A DNA stretch of 64,000 nt from an uncultured Bacteroidota bacterium (GCA_903847205.1 CAINDA010000037.1:1-64000); one strand, 5' to 3'; counted from the stretch's first letter, positions 34,259 through 43,613 are shown. Notes: generated from the letters alone by a model not told the origin. A program made the numbers and translations.

Positions 34259-35506
34259 CTAAAAATCCATTAGTTTTTGCATAAATTCCTTTTTGTCTTT
34301 ATCCTCAAACCCGGCAAAGTAACCTACTGTTGTTTTCATATTGTTATGGCTCAAAGCCTCCATTACAAACTCCATACTTGCCCCATTACGGATTGAATTA
34401 GTCGCAAAGCTATGTCTTGCCCAATAGGTTGAAATATCGCTCGTAATCCCTTCGTTAATGGCTAATTTTTTAAGGTTTTGGTTTATGAATTTAGTAAAGT
34501 TATTGATCTTATTATAGTTTATGAGTGCGGTTTCTTTATCTGAAATAATTGAAAAAATGTATTCATTTTTATTGGTGTTTATATTGCCGTATTTCTTAAT
34601 AACCGTTTTTGAAAAATCATTAAGGTAAACCGTTACCGGTCGCAAATCAGTTTTTGATGTATTGATAGTTTTAGCCCTGTAAAATATTATTTTGTCATCC
34701 TGCATGTTTTCATATTTAAGCATTGCAATATCTTTTACATTCATCCCATTACAGGCATAACTAAAAAACCAAAAATCTTTTGCTTTGCTTTGCTCCGGTG
34801 TTAAAGGTTTTGCTTTAAATAATTGCTTTAATTGAATTTGGCTTAATGCTTTTTTTACATTGCGTACTGTGGGTATTTGGTATTTTTTTGCACCGAATGG
34901 GTACACCTCATCATTAATTTCCTTTTCAGCAATTGCAGTGTTAAAAATGGCTCTGAGAGGTCTTAAATAAATCCCTACTGTGGTTCGACTGCGTTTTATG
35001 GTGTTAATCATATAGCTTTCATATTTTTGCAGAAATTCGGGGGTAATATCTGTAAATGCCACTTTTAATGGCTCTTTCCCTTTTGAATGAGTTATAAAAT
35101 TCAAAATTGATTTTAAACTGTGATTATAATTATTTGCTGTCCCGATCCTGTTTTCTGATTTTACCCGCTTAATTGTTTGATTGTATTGATATATGATATT
35201 ACCGCCGTCCCCAGTATTACGTAAATATTTTTTCTCAAATTGAATGAATGAAAAAGGACTTAATGTTTTACAAACTTCGTCCGCCCTCAATTCTATTGCT
35301 TGCAATTCGTTTCTAATTTCTTTGTGTTCTTTTCGTGGCTTTTCAGTTTCCCAAATGCTTGCAAAATCCTTTTTACTCAAATCGTACTTTGTAGCATATA
35401 GCTTTTTTATCTGCAATTGAGTTGAGTAAACTCTCAGTTTAACTGGATACGTACCCTTATCTTTTGGTCTGCGGGTGTCTAATACTATTGAGGTTAAATA
35501 TTCCAT
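34259..35506 (-). CDS. Tyrosine recombinase, integrase of element 2
   Basis: A 415-residue integrase with the Bacteroidota arm-binding N-terminus (LDTRRPKDKGTYPVKLRVYS), a SAM-like core-binding domain (about 105-205) and a catalytic domain with the ARHSFATNSI box, LSHNNMKTTVGYFAGF and the nucleophilic tyrosine in GYF. It is 168 bp from the right attachment site, with the 22-bp repeat directly upstream of its start. It should drive integration at the tRNA-Lys anticodon-to-3' region. It differs clearly from the element-1 integrase. Confidence 0.93.
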   Translation of the reverse strand: MEYLTSIVLDTRRPKDKGTYPVKLRVYSTQLQIKKLYATKYDLSKKDFASIWETEKPRKEHKEIRNELQAIELRADEVCKTLSPFSFIQFEKKYLRNTGDGGNIIYQYNQTIKRVKSENRIGTANNYNHSLKSILNFITHSKGKEPLKVAFTDITPEFLQKYESYMINTIKRSRTTVGIYLRPLRAIFNTAIAEKEINDEVYPFGAKKYQIPTVRNVKKALSQIQLKQLFKAKPLTPEQSKAKDFWFFSYACNGMNVKDIAMLKYENMQDDKIIFYRAKTINTSKTDLRPVTVYLNDFSKTVIKKYGNINTNKNEYIFSIISDKETALINYNKINNFTKFINQNLKKLAINEGITSDISTYWARHSFATNSIRNGASMEFVMEALSHNNMKTTVGYFAGFEDKDKKEFMQKLMDF

Positions 35507-35533
35507 TTGTAATTATTTTTGTGCAAATATAAC

Positions 35534-35555
35534 AATTTGCACAAAATTTGCACAA
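35534..35555 (+). repeat. Right 22-bp repeat of element 2
   Basis: Identical to 27348-27369. An inverted TTTGTGCAAAT lies next to it at 35517-35527, so the integrase upstream region holds several TTTGCACAA sites. Confidence 0.6.
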
Positions 35556-35673
35556 AAAAGCAATTAATAACCGAATAATAAACAAATAGTTAATTGTCAA
35601 TAATATCAGTAAAAATGCTATGTTTGTAACGGTTTGAGATAGAAATGAGATAAAATTAAGATAGCTAATATTA

Positions 35674-35719
35674 TGACTCTTAATCAATGGGTCGACAGTT
35701 CGATCCTCTCCGAAATCAC
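35674..35719 (+). repeat. Right attachment site of element 2: tRNA-Lys 3' fragment
   Basis: 46 bp matching 27256-27301 with one mismatch (C at 35696 for G), from the anticodon arm to the first base of CCA. The mismatch breaks the T stem, and there is no 5' half, so this copy is inactive. The chromosome resumes to its right. Confidence 0.92.
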
Positions 35720-35726
35720 TTCAGAT

Positions 35727-35758
35727 AAATGCAGGAAATATTTTTTCCTGCATTTTTT
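35727..35758 (+). terminator. Probable native terminator of tRNA-Lys
   Basis: AAATGCAGGAAA pairs with TTTCCTGCATTT, followed by T residues, 8 bp after the truncated tRNA copy. It is now separated from the complete tRNA by element 2. Confidence 0.75.
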
Positions 35759-35836
35759 ATTTCATCGATTTTGTTTTTTACTACCTAAGAAATTATAAAA
35801 ATCCTTAAATTCATTCGCCATTTAAAACAAAACAGC

Positions 35837-38353
35837 ATGAAAAAAATTTTACTCTTATCTGCCTTCTTCCAAATTGCCTGTTATACATTGATTGCTCAGC
35901 CCGCATCATGGTCTCCCCGCGGAGTCGGCGGTGGAGGAGCATTTTTCTCTCCAAGTATTAATCCCGGTAATAACAATGAATATTACATTGCAAGTGATAT
36001 GAGCGAAGTTTTTCATACCACCGATTTTGGACTAAGTTATTCTCAGTTAAATTTTTCGCAGTTCATGGGCGGGCATAATTCCAAAATGTGTTATACTTCA
36101 ACTGCAAATCTTCTTTACAGCATCAGTTATTCTATTGCTTCACAAACCGCGATACCAGTAAAAAGTACTGATAACGGTTTAACATGGACTCCCCTTGCGG
36201 GAAATCCTGACTCTACTACTGATGTATGGACAATGAATGTTGATTACACAAATCCAAGCCGAATAATTATTTCAACTTACGGCAATATTTATTTTTCAAA
36301 TAATGGCGGAACATCGTTTACATCCATTCACACCTGCATAAATAACGGGGCTGGAAATATTGTCGGCGGCGTTTTTTATGATGGATTAAATATTTATATC
36401 GGAACAAATGACGGCTTGCTGATTTCAGCAAACGGCGGAACTTCCTTTACTGTATCTGCTATCACAGGCATTCCGGCAGCAGAAGCAATTTTTTCTTTTG
36501 CTGGAGCGAAAGCTGGCGGAACCACACGTTTTTTCTGTCTTACCGGAACAGCTGCCAATATGTATGTTGGTTTGCAGGGCAGTGATTATTATGGTTTTAT
36601 GGCTGGAGTTTATTCCTGCGATTTCGGCTCAAGCCAATGGGTGCCCAAAATGACAGGTATTACGATGGGAACAGATTACCCCATGTTTGTTGACATGGCT
36701 GAAAACGATATAACTACAGCATACCTTGCGGGAAGCAATTCAAGTTCGTATCCTGATATTATGAAAACTGTAAATGCCGGCGGGGCATGGAATCATGTGT
36801 TTAACACAAACAATAATCAGAACATAACTACAGGCTGGAGCGGTTATCAGGGCGATGTAAACTGGAGCTGGGGCGAATGCCCTTTTGGTTTTGATGTGGC
36901 TGCAAATAATAAAGACGAAGTTATTTTCGGCGATTTCGGATTCTGTCACAAAACCAATGACGGCGGATTAAGCTGGACACAGGCCTATACAGGAGCAGCG
37001 GACCAGCACCCTGCAAATGCCCCAACTCCCAAAAAACAGAACTACAGCAGCATTGGTTTGGAAAACACATCCTGCTGGCAGGTGCTGTGGCCGAATACAA
37101 CAACAATGTGGGGTGCGTATTCTGATATAGGAGGCATCCGCTCAACGGATGGAGGCAGCAATTGGTCGTTTAACTACAGCGGTAACTCAGTGAATTCAAC
37201 ATACAGGGTTGCGAAGGGAGCAAATGGAACTTTGTATGCGGGCACTTCCAACATTCATGATATGTACCAGAGCACACGTCTGGCTGATGCACAGCTGGAT
37301 GCCGCTGATGCTGCCGGAAACATTGTGTACTCAACAGATAACGGATTTACATGGCTGCCGATTCATTCCTTCGGACATCCTGTTTTTTGGGTTGCGCTTG
37401 ACCCAAACAATACTACACGCGCTTATGCAAGCGTTATTAACCATGCAGGTGCAGGTGCTGCCGGCGGAGTATATCGTTGCAACAATTTAAATAATCTGGG
37501 AACTTCCACCTGGACATTGCTGCCTGCGCCGCCACGTACGGAAGGCCACCCAGCCTGTCTGGTTGTACTCAATGACGGCAAGCTGATTGCTTCCTTTTCC
37601 GGCAGACGGACAACCAGTTTCACTCAAAGTTCAGGATGTTTTATTTATGACCCCGTGGCAAATTCATGGACTGATGTTTCTGATCCGGGAATGGACTATT
37701 GGACAAAAGATATTGTTGTTGATCCGAATGATGCAGCTCAAAACACTTGGTATGCCGGCGTTTTCAGCGGATGGGGCGGTGCTCCCAACGGATTGGGCGG
37801 TTTATACAAAACAATAAACCGCGGCGCTTCATGGACAAAGCTCACCGGCTCAACCCTTGACAGAGTTACTTCCTGCACATTTACACCTGGCAATGCGAAC
37901 CAAATTTATTTAACTACCGAAACTCAGGGCTTATGGATGAGCAGCAATATCAATTCAGTCACACCTATTTTTTCGAATGTGAGCAATTATGCTTTCCGAC
38001 AGCCGGAGCGGGTTTTCTTTAATCCTTACAATGCCTCTGAAATGTGGGTGACGAATTTCGGAAACGGAATGAAGATGGGAACATTGAGCGCCACTGGCAT
38101 CTCTGATTTTTCTTCTGATGAAGAATTGATTGTTTATCCTAATCCTTCAAATGGGATTGTTGATCTGCATCTAAATAAATATGAAAATGTTCAGTTAAAA
38201 ATTTATTCTATTTATGGAACGTGTATTCAGCAAGGCATTGCCAGATCATCAGATTTTCAAATCGATTTAACCTCCCAGCCTTCCGGAATTTATTTCATCG
38301 AAATAAAAACAGAACAAGGCACTGAAGTCAAAAAAATTATTATCCAAAAATAA
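35837..38353 (+). CDS. T9SS-exported beta-propeller (BNR/GH74-like) protein
   Basis: An 838-residue exported protein. A signal peptide (ending TLIAQ) is followed by WSPRGVGGGGAFFSPSINPG and many BNR/sortilin-type blades with SxDxGxxW patterns (STDNGLTW, STDGGSNW, TINRGASW). This matches GH74 xyloglucanase-like or VPS10-type propellers; the catalytic acids of GH74 were not verified. The last about 80 residues are a T9SS type A sorting domain (VYPNPSNGIVDL, then GIYFIEI and KKIIIQK). It is probably a secreted or cell-surface glycan-acting or binding protein. It is the first chromosomal gene right of element 2. Confidence 0.85.
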   Translation: MKKILLLSAFFQIACYTLIAQPASWSPRGVGGGGAFFSPSINPGNNNEYYIASDMSEVFHTTDFGLSYSQLNFSQFMGGHNSKMCYTSTANLLYSISYSIASQTAIPVKSTDNGLTWTPLAGNPDSTTDVWTMNVDYTNPSRIIISTYGNIYFSNNGGTSFTSIHTCINNGAGNIVGGVFYDGLNIYIGTNDGLLISANGGTSFTVSAITGIPAAEAIFSFAGAKAGGTTRFFCLTGTAANMYVGLQGSDYYGFMAGVYSCDFGSSQWVPKMTGITMGTDYPMFVDMAENDITTAYLAGSNSSSYPDIMKTVNAGGAWNHVFNTNNNQNITTGWSGYQGDVNWSWGECPFGFDVAANNKDEVIFGDFGFCHKTNDGGLSWTQAYTGAADQHPANAPTPKKQNYSSIGLENTSCWQVLWPNTTTMWGAYSDIGGIRSTDGGSNWSFNYSGNSVNSTYRVAKGANGTLYAGTSNIHDMYQSTRLADAQLDAADAAGNIVYSTDNGFTWLPIHSFGHPVFWVALDPNNTTRAYASVINHAGAGAAGGVYRCNNLNNLGTSTWTLLPAPPRTEGHPACLVVLNDGKLIASFSGRRTTSFTQSSGCFIYDPVANSWTDVSDPGMDYWTKDIVVDPNDAAQNTWYAGVFSGWGGAPNGLGGLYKTINRGASWTKLTGSTLDRVTSCTFTPGNANQIYLTTETQGLWMSSNINSVTPIFSNVSNYAFRQPERVFFNPYNASEMWVTNFGNGMKMGTLSATGISDFSSDEELIVYPNPSNGIVDLHLNKYENVQLKIYSIYGTCIQQGIARSSDFQIDLTSQPSGIYFIEIKTEQGTEVKKIIIQK

Positions 38354-38489
38354 AAAGCACATAAACTGATTGATATAAAAATTCAGGAAATTCAATGCTT
38401 TAATAAAATTGCATTAAGTTAAATTAATTAATTTCGCAATTGAAAATTTGCAGCAGGCAGATCGTACTATTTATTAAACTTATAAAATA

Positions 38490-39404
38490 ATGAAAAATAT
38501 TGCAGTAGTTGGTTCCGGTACAATGGGAAATGGTATAGCGCATACATTCGCGCAGCAAGGTTTTAATGTAGCATTAATAGATATTTCACAGCCTGCTTTG
38601 GAAAAAGCAATGGCAGTAATTTCTAAAAATTTAGACCGAATTGTAAGCAAAGGTATTATCACTGAAGCTGACAAAATAAAAACATTAAAAAACATCACTA
38701 CTTATACCGTAATGACTGAAGGTGTTAAAAACGCTGAATTAGTGGTAGAAGCGGCAACTGAAAATGTGGAAATAAAACTGAATATTTTCCGCGATTTAGA
38801 TAAAATATGTTCCCCTGAAACTATTTTTGCAAGCAACACTTCCTCTATCTCAATTACAAGGATTGCTGCAGTTACCAAACGTGCTGATAAAGTAATAGGC
38901 ATGCATTTTATGAACCCGGTTCCTGTAATGAAATTGGTTGAAGTAATCCGCGGGTACTCCACATCTGATGAGGTAACAAATCTGATTATGGAAACTGCAA
39001 AAAAATTAAATAAAATTCCTGTTGAAGTAAATGATTATCCCGGCTTTGTGGCAAACAAAATATTAATGCCGATGATCAATGAGGCCATTATTACGCTTCA
39101 TGAAGGTACTGCTGGTGTTGAAGAAATTGACACAGTAATGAAATTAGGAATGGCTCATCCGATGGGCCCGCTGCAATTGGCTGATTTTATCGGTCTGGAT
39201 GTTTGTCTGTCAATAATGCGTGTATTGGAGGATGGTTTCGGCAATCCGAAATATGCACCCTGCCCATTATTAGTAAATATGGTAATGGCTGGTCAATTGG
39301 GAGTTAAATCAGGGCAGGGATTTTACACATATACCGCAGGCTCAAAAGATTTAGTACCTGCAGCCAGGTTTAAAAGCAAAACTAAAGCCCCGGTTAGTTT
39401 TTAA
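38490..39404 (+). CDS. hbd: 3-hydroxyacyl-CoA (3-hydroxybutyryl-CoA) dehydrogenase
   Basis: A 304-residue NAD-dependent enzyme oxidising L-3-hydroxyacyl-CoA to 3-ketoacyl-CoA in fatty-acid or butanoate metabolism. The Rossmann motif is VGSGTMGNGIA (7-17), the catalytic histidine H139 is in GMHFMNPVPVMKLVEV, and NDYPGFVANKILMPMINEA links to the C-terminal dimerisation domain. Length is normal for short-chain Hbd. It lacks a fused enoyl-CoA hydratase. The symbol reflects family level; substrate chain length is not shown by sequence. Confidence 0.93.
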   Translation: MKNIAVVGSGTMGNGIAHTFAQQGFNVALIDISQPALEKAMAVISKNLDRIVSKGIITEADKIKTLKNITTYTVMTEGVKNAELVVEAATENVEIKLNIFRDLDKICSPETIFASNTSSISITRIAAVTKRADKVIGMHFMNPVPVMKLVEVIRGYSTSDEVTNLIMETAKKLNKIPVEVNDYPGFVANKILMPMINEAIITLHEGTAGVEEIDTVMKLGMAHPMGPLQLADFIGLDVCLSIMRVLEDGFGNPKYAPCPLLVNMVMAGQLGVKSGQGFYTYTAGSKDLVPAARFKSKTKAPVSF

Positions 39405-39482
39405 TAGAATAACTACTGAACGTGCAGTCACAAATGGTGGAATTAATATTTGTAATCCGCCGGCATTTTTAATTGCTTAAAA

Positions 39483-40121
39483 CTAAAAATCGCCGCTTTC
39501 AATCAGGCCGATGGCCTGCTCAATGTCTTTATCTTCGCCATCTCCATCGTAATCATCCTTAAGGCTGGAGTTGAATAATACTGCCAACCCCTGCCACATA
39601 AATGCAGAAAATGAACCGCGCATTTCCTTTACCACCTCATAAGCTGTAGCTCCGGTTTCGCGGTCTATCAGTTTAATTAATATACGGCCCTGGGTCATGC
39701 TTAAATTTTTCAATTCCTCGCCAAACTGAGCTTTCAACTGCTGTTCGGCAAGTTTGGTATATTTCTTTTTGTCGGCTTCAAGAGGGATAGTTGCTAAAAT
39801 ACGATCGTACTCCTTCAGTTTCGCGGCGGCCAAAATAGCATAAGGATATACTTTTTTCACATTATACCTTGTTCTGTCCCACGCTGCTTTCTGCCTCTCA
39901 TTTTTAAAAACGCGGGGAACATAACACACAATAGGAGCCAATCTTGCATAGGGAATGGTATCGCCGTTATAAATAACAGCATGAACTAAAACAGCATTTT
40001 CAGGCAGTACCAGCCCCTGGGCTACTTTGGCCGACACCTGTTCAATAACCGTACCTTCGGTCTGTCCCCATGTGAAAAGGGGCATAAAAAGCAATATAGA
40101 TATGACTACATGTTTTGTCAT
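39483..40121 (-). CDS. DUF4294 exported protein
   Basis: A 212-residue protein with a signal peptide (ending FTWGQ). The mature part has YNGDTIPYARLAPIVCYVPRVFKNERQKAAWDRTRYNVKKVYPYA and ELKNLSMTQGRILIKLIDRETGATAYE, the signature of DUF4294, a Bacteroidota-specific family. It ends in an acidic tail (DDYDGDGEDKDIEQAIGLIE). Function is unknown; the conserved set and periplasmic location suggest an envelope role. It is convergent with hbd and upstream of nothing obvious on its strand. Confidence 0.9.
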   Translation of the reverse strand: MTKHVVISILLFMPLFTWGQTEGTVIEQVSAKVAQGLVLPENAVLVHAVIYNGDTIPYARLAPIVCYVPRVFKNERQKAAWDRTRYNVKKVYPYAILAAAKLKEYDRILATIPLEADKKKYTKLAEQQLKAQFGEELKNLSMTQGRILIKLIDRETGATAYEVVKEMRGSFSAFMWQGLAVLFNSSLKDDYDGDGEDKDIEQAIGLIESGDF

Positions 40122-40282
40122 CAGGCTTTATGAAACAAATCCTATACCCTTTTTTTAATTTGAGATTTGGAAATTTTTTGATTTAGAAAATTTAATAATT
40201 TGATGCAGTTAAAGTTTCAATATTTTTTGTCTTCTATTTCTCAAAGTATCTATTTTTCTAAACTCTGTTTCAAAAAATCAAA

Positions 40283-41770
40283 TTAAAGCAGTCTGTTGAC
40301 TTTCCATTTCGAATTGTTTTCGAGGGGGTCCTGATCTTTGTTTTTTACTGATGCTTGTTTTGTTTCTGTCAATTTTGCAGCAAAAAGAGCTGCAATAACT
40401 ACCTCATCATCCTTTTCGACAACAAGCATTTCGGGAGAAAAATGCTGCTTAACAAAATGTGTATCAAAATTACCGGAAGTAAATGCCTTATGATTCAAAA
40501 CGAACCTGCAAAAGCTCAATGTAGTTTCTACGCCGATGATTCTGTAATCATCGATAGCACGGATCATCCTGTTTATGGCCTCTTCCCTATCCTTTCCAAA
40601 AGATACCAGCTTGGCAATCATCGGATCATAATAAATGGGAATATCCATACCTTCTTCAAAACCGTCATCAACACGTACTCCCAGCCCCTGCGGGCGTTTG
40701 TATGTGATTAACTTACCAATATCCGGCAAAAAATTATTTGAAGGATCTTCGGCGTACACGCGTACTTCAATGCTATGCCCGTGGATTTTTAAATCAGACT
40801 GGGTGAAAGATAATTTTTCGCCGCGTGCTGCTTTAATCTGTTCTTTCACTAAGTCAATACCTGTAATCATTTCAGTTACCGGATGCTCCACCTGAAGGCG
40901 GGTATTCATCTCCAAGAAATAGAAATTTTTATTTTCATCCAGCAGGAATTCAACTGTACCAGCCCCTTCGTAATTACAAGCTTTTCCTACATTCACCGCA
41001 CATTCACCCATAGCCTTTCGGATTTCGGGAGTAAGAACGGATGAGGGAGCTTCTTCAATTACCTTCTGGTGGCGCCTTTGAATGGAACATTCCCGTTCAA
41101 ATAAATAAACGATATTTCCGTGAGAGTCGCCCAAAATTTGTATTTCAATATGCCTTGGCCCTGCAACGTAACGTTCAATAAATACCGAGCCGTCGCCGAA
41201 TGCTGATGCAGCTTCGCTTACAGCTAATTTCATCTGCTCTTCAAATTCTTCAATATTCTCAACAATACGCATTCCCTTGCCGCCGCCCCCTGCACTTGCT
41301 TTAATTAATATAGGAAAACCTGTAAGCACCGCTGTTTTTTTTCCTTCTTCAACACTCGTGATTGCACCTTCAGACCCGGGCACCATAGGAATATTATATT
41401 TTTTAGCGGCTGCTTTCGCAGATAGTTTATCACCCATCATTTTCATCGCTTCAGGCGATGGGCCGATAAATATGATTCCTGCTTTTTTCACTGCTGCTGC
41501 AAACCCTGCGTTTTCAGATAAAAATCCGTATCCCGGATGAATACCGTCAACACCAAGCTTTTTAGAGACCTCAATAATTTTATCTCCCAGTAAATACGAT
41601 TGATTAGAGGGCGGCGGGCCGATGCAAACCGCCTCATCAGCATATTTAACAAAGGGTGCATTTCTGTCGGCTTCGGAATAAACTGCAACGGTTTTAATAC
41701 CCATCTCCCTGCAGGAACGCATGATACGCAATGCTATTTCTCCGCGATTGGCAACTAATATTTTATTCAT
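40283..41770 (-). CDS. accC: Acyl-CoA carboxylase, biotin carboxylase subunit
   Basis: A 495-residue ATP-grasp enzyme that carboxylates biotin on its carrier protein. It has the N-terminal LVANRGEIALRIMR, the ATP-grasp glycine loop KASAGGGGKGMRI, ERECSIQRRHQKVIEEAPS and EMNTRLQVEHPVTEMITG. The C-terminal extension (SVKNKDQDPLENNSKWKVNRLL) exceeds standard AccC (about 450) and is common in Bacteroidota acyl-CoA, often propionyl-CoA, carboxylases. No carrier or transferase subunit lies nearby, so acetyl versus propionyl specificity is open; the symbol is used in the family sense. Confidence 0.92.
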   Translation of the reverse strand: MNKILVANRGEIALRIMRSCREMGIKTVAVYSEADRNAPFVKYADEAVCIGPPPSNQSYLLGDKIIEVSKKLGVDGIHPGYGFLSENAGFAAAVKKAGIIFIGPSPEAMKMMGDKLSAKAAAKKYNIPMVPGSEGAITSVEEGKKTAVLTGFPILIKASAGGGGKGMRIVENIEEFEEQMKLAVSEAASAFGDGSVFIERYVAGPRHIEIQILGDSHGNIVYLFERECSIQRRHQKVIEEAPSSVLTPEIRKAMGECAVNVGKACNYEGAGTVEFLLDENKNFYFLEMNTRLQVEHPVTEMITGIDLVKEQIKAARGEKLSFTQSDLKIHGHSIEVRVYAEDPSNNFLPDIGKLITYKRPQGLGVRVDDGFEEGMDIPIYYDPMIAKLVSFGKDREEAINRMIRAIDDYRIIGVETTLSFCRFVLNHKAFTSGNFDTHFVKQHFSPEMLVVEKDDEVVIAALFAAKLTETKQASVKNKDQDPLENNSKWKVNRLL

Positions 41771-41985
41771 AAAATGTAATTAATAAATTCTAATTTTAAA
41801 TTCTCAAAATCAGTTGTAAAACGGTAAATACCGCAATTTATTTGAGTTCATACAAACCTAATAAAAAAAGCTTAATTCGGGATAAATGTATATATGATAA
41901 ATTTCCTTTTCTGCGACATGATTTTTTTTTATAAAACTTCAGGGGCCTTATCGGAAAACAATTTTGTAAAATTTAAAACAACGCA

Positions 41986-42558
41986 ATGGAAGCCGCAAAT
42001 CATGAAAATAAAACGTTTGAGAAAATTTCTTTTTCTCAAAAAGAGCTGAGGAACAGGACATTTGAAAAATGTGAGTTTAAAAACTGCGATTTTTCGAACA
42101 GTAATTTATCGTCAAACAGTTTTAATGAATGTGTTTTTAACAACTGTAATATGGCTTTAACAAAGCTTAATAAAACAAAACTTACAGATGTGTTTTTTAA
42201 GGAATGCAAATTAATCGGCATTAATTTTTATGAGTGCAATGACTTTATGTTCAGTGTAAAATTTGAAAACTGTCTTTTAGATTATGCTTCTTTTGCAGCA
42301 AAAAAAATGGCTAAAACTAAATTCATGAACTGTTCTTTAAAAGAAGCTAATTTCTCTAATGCTGATATTTCAGGTGTTTTGTTTCAAAACTGCAGTTTGG
42401 AAGGAACAGTATTTAATAAAACAATCTTAAAAGATACTGACTTTACAAGTGCTTTCAATTACAGGATTGATCCGAATGTAAATTTTATGAAAAAGGCAAA
42501 GTTCTCGAAAGACGGGTTAGAAGGGCTTTTGACGCAGTATGATATTGTTGTTGAATAG
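41986..42558 (+). CDS. Pentapeptide repeat protein
   Basis: A 190-residue protein made largely of A(N/D)LXX-type pentapeptides (CEFKNCDFSNSNLSSNSF, then LKEANFSNADISGVLFQNC), which fold as a right-handed quadrilateral beta helix. The last about 35 residues (NFMKKAKFSKDGLEGLLTQYDI) match the usual C-terminus of cytoplasmic members. Some family members mimic DNA and inhibit gyrase, but there is no evidence for that here. Expressed alone, divergent from the carboxylase. Confidence 0.92.
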   Translation: MEAANHENKTFEKISFSQKELRNRTFEKCEFKNCDFSNSNLSSNSFNECVFNNCNMALTKLNKTKLTDVFFKECKLIGINFYECNDFMFSVKFENCLLDYASFAAKKMAKTKFMNCSLKEANFSNADISGVLFQNCSLEGTVFNKTILKDTDFTSAFNYRIDPNVNFMKKAKFSKDGLEGLLTQYDIVVE

Positions 42559-42639
42559 TATTTTAATATCGAATAAAATCAAAATGCAGACGATGCTATT
42601 TAATTTGCCTTCTCTTGAAGGATTTGACAAACTATTTTT

Positions 42640-42720
42640 TTTTCTGAAACAAACTGTTTATTTTTCTTAAACAAACAAACAAACAAACAAACAAAACAAA
42701 CTGTGTATTTTCTTTTTTCT
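42640..42720. repeat. AAAC microsatellite and related 21-bp-like units
   Basis: Within the 437-bp gap 42559-42995, which has no other gene. GAAACAAACTGTTTATTTTTC is followed by about seven tandem AAAC units (about 42669-42696) and AAACAAACTGTGTATTTTC. The unit resembles those at 9703-9914. Slippage-prone. Confidence 0.65.
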
Positions 42721-42928
42721 TAAAAAAAAAGAAACAAAAATTCAAGAACAAACGATTGCTCCCCTCAAGCAGCACAGCATCGCGTTTGTTCAATCCTAAC
42801 GCACGTTTCCCTAAGTAGATTTCTGCAAAATACTCTAAAGTTTATTCTAAATGTTCAATCATTTTATTTACCATATTTCCAGAAAATAAAAGTTTAATCT
42901 TTTATCTATAAAAATTATGGCATACTAA

Positions 42929-42959
42929 TTGGATTGAGGTAAGAGAATAATTACTTTTG
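42929..42959 (+). promoter_or_regulatory. Predicted promoter of the lysine-rich small protein
   Basis: TTG at 42929-42931, a 20-bp spacer and TACTTTTG at 42952-42959, a good match to the Bacteroidota consensus, 36 bp before the ATG. Confidence 0.6.
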
Positions 42960-42995
42960 CAAACGAAATTAATACTAACTAAAAAAACTAAAATC

Positions 42996-43355
42996 ATGAA
43001 AAAGATCATTGCATTATTTACTGTGTTTGCTTTTATGCTAAACATGGCTTGGGCTCAGGAAAAACCTAAAACTGAAAAGAAAGAACCGGTTAAAACTGAA
43101 AAGAAAGAAAAAGTAAAAACTGAGAAAAAAGAAAAAGCTGCTAAAGAAGCTAAAAAAGAAGAAGCTAAACCAGCTGACGTAAAAAAAGAAGAAGCTAAAC
43201 CAGCAGGAACTAAATTGAAAAAAGATGGTACTCCGGATAAACGTTTCAAAGAAAACAAAGAAGCTAAACCTGCTTCAGGCCCTGTAAAAAAAGACGGTAC
43301 TCCTGATAAACGTTTCAAAGAAAACAAAGAAAAAGCACCGGCTGAGAAAAAATAA
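42996..43355 (+). CDS. Small exported lysine-rich repeat protein
   Basis: A 119-residue protein from ATG 42996, chosen because it starts a signal peptide (MKKIIALFTVFAFMLNMAWA); the frame upstream is open but not needed. The mature part is mostly K, E, P and A, with two repeats of KKDGTPDKRFKENKE. This motif recurs in small Bacteroidota exported proteins of unknown function. It has a strong promoter and terminator, so it is probably abundant; a structural or cell-wall-associated role is only a guess. Confidence 0.85.
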   Translation: MKKIIALFTVFAFMLNMAWAQEKPKTEKKEPVKTEKKEKVKTEKKEKAAKEAKKEEAKPADVKKEEAKPAGTKLKKDGTPDKRFKENKEAKPASGPVKKDGTPDKRFKENKEKAPAEKK

Positions 43356-43394
43356 TTAGTTTTTTAGCTTGTTCCTTTTCTGGAATTAATAAAT

Positions 43395-43426
43395 AAAAAA
43401 GTCTGCTTTTGAAGCAGACTTTTTTA
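43395..43426 (+). terminator. Terminator after the lysine-rich protein gene
   Basis: GTCTGCTT pairs with AAGCAGAC around a TTG loop, flanked by A and T runs, so it could work in both directions. Confidence 0.88.
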
Positions 43427-43439
43427 TTTACCAGGAAGT

Positions 43440-43604
43440 TGTTTTCAATTATAAATAAAGCAGATTAAAACAAGATCCCTCGCGGAAAGCTCGGGATGAC
43501 AGCCAGTATAACCATACTTATTTTTCAAGAATTTTTTTTTCAATTATAAATATCTTCTGATTCAACAAGATCCCTCGCGAAAAGCTCGGGATGACAGCTG
43601 TATA
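43440..43604. repeat. Tandemly duplicated intergenic repeat (two about 68-bp copies)
   Basis: Copies at about 43442-43509 and 43537-43604, 95 bp apart, share TTTTCAATTATAAATA, ACAAGATCCCTCGCG and AAGCTCGGGATGACAGC. The second half resembles a dispersed repeat often found between genes. No coding content. Confidence 0.75.
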
Positions 43605-43613
43605 TCTAGTGAA

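Larger units (their letters stand above)
27256..35719. mobile_element. Integrative element 2 at tRNA-Lys (about 8.5 kb)
   Basis: Bounded by the tRNA 3' half at 27256-27303 and its 46-bp duplicate at 35674-35719, the usual outcome of integration into a tRNA 3' half. It encodes a tyrosine integrase next to the right end, an HUH Rep, an excisionase-like HTH protein, a restriction-modification enzyme, an Abi/HEPN protein and an unknown protein, all on the minus strand. A perfect 22-bp repeat occurs near both ends. Confidence 0.88.

Noticed and set aside
13303-35719. Conjugative transposon (ICE)
   Set aside because: No relaxase of the MobB type, TraG/VirD4 or other Tra genes are visible. Element 2 has only an HUH Rep and element 1 none.
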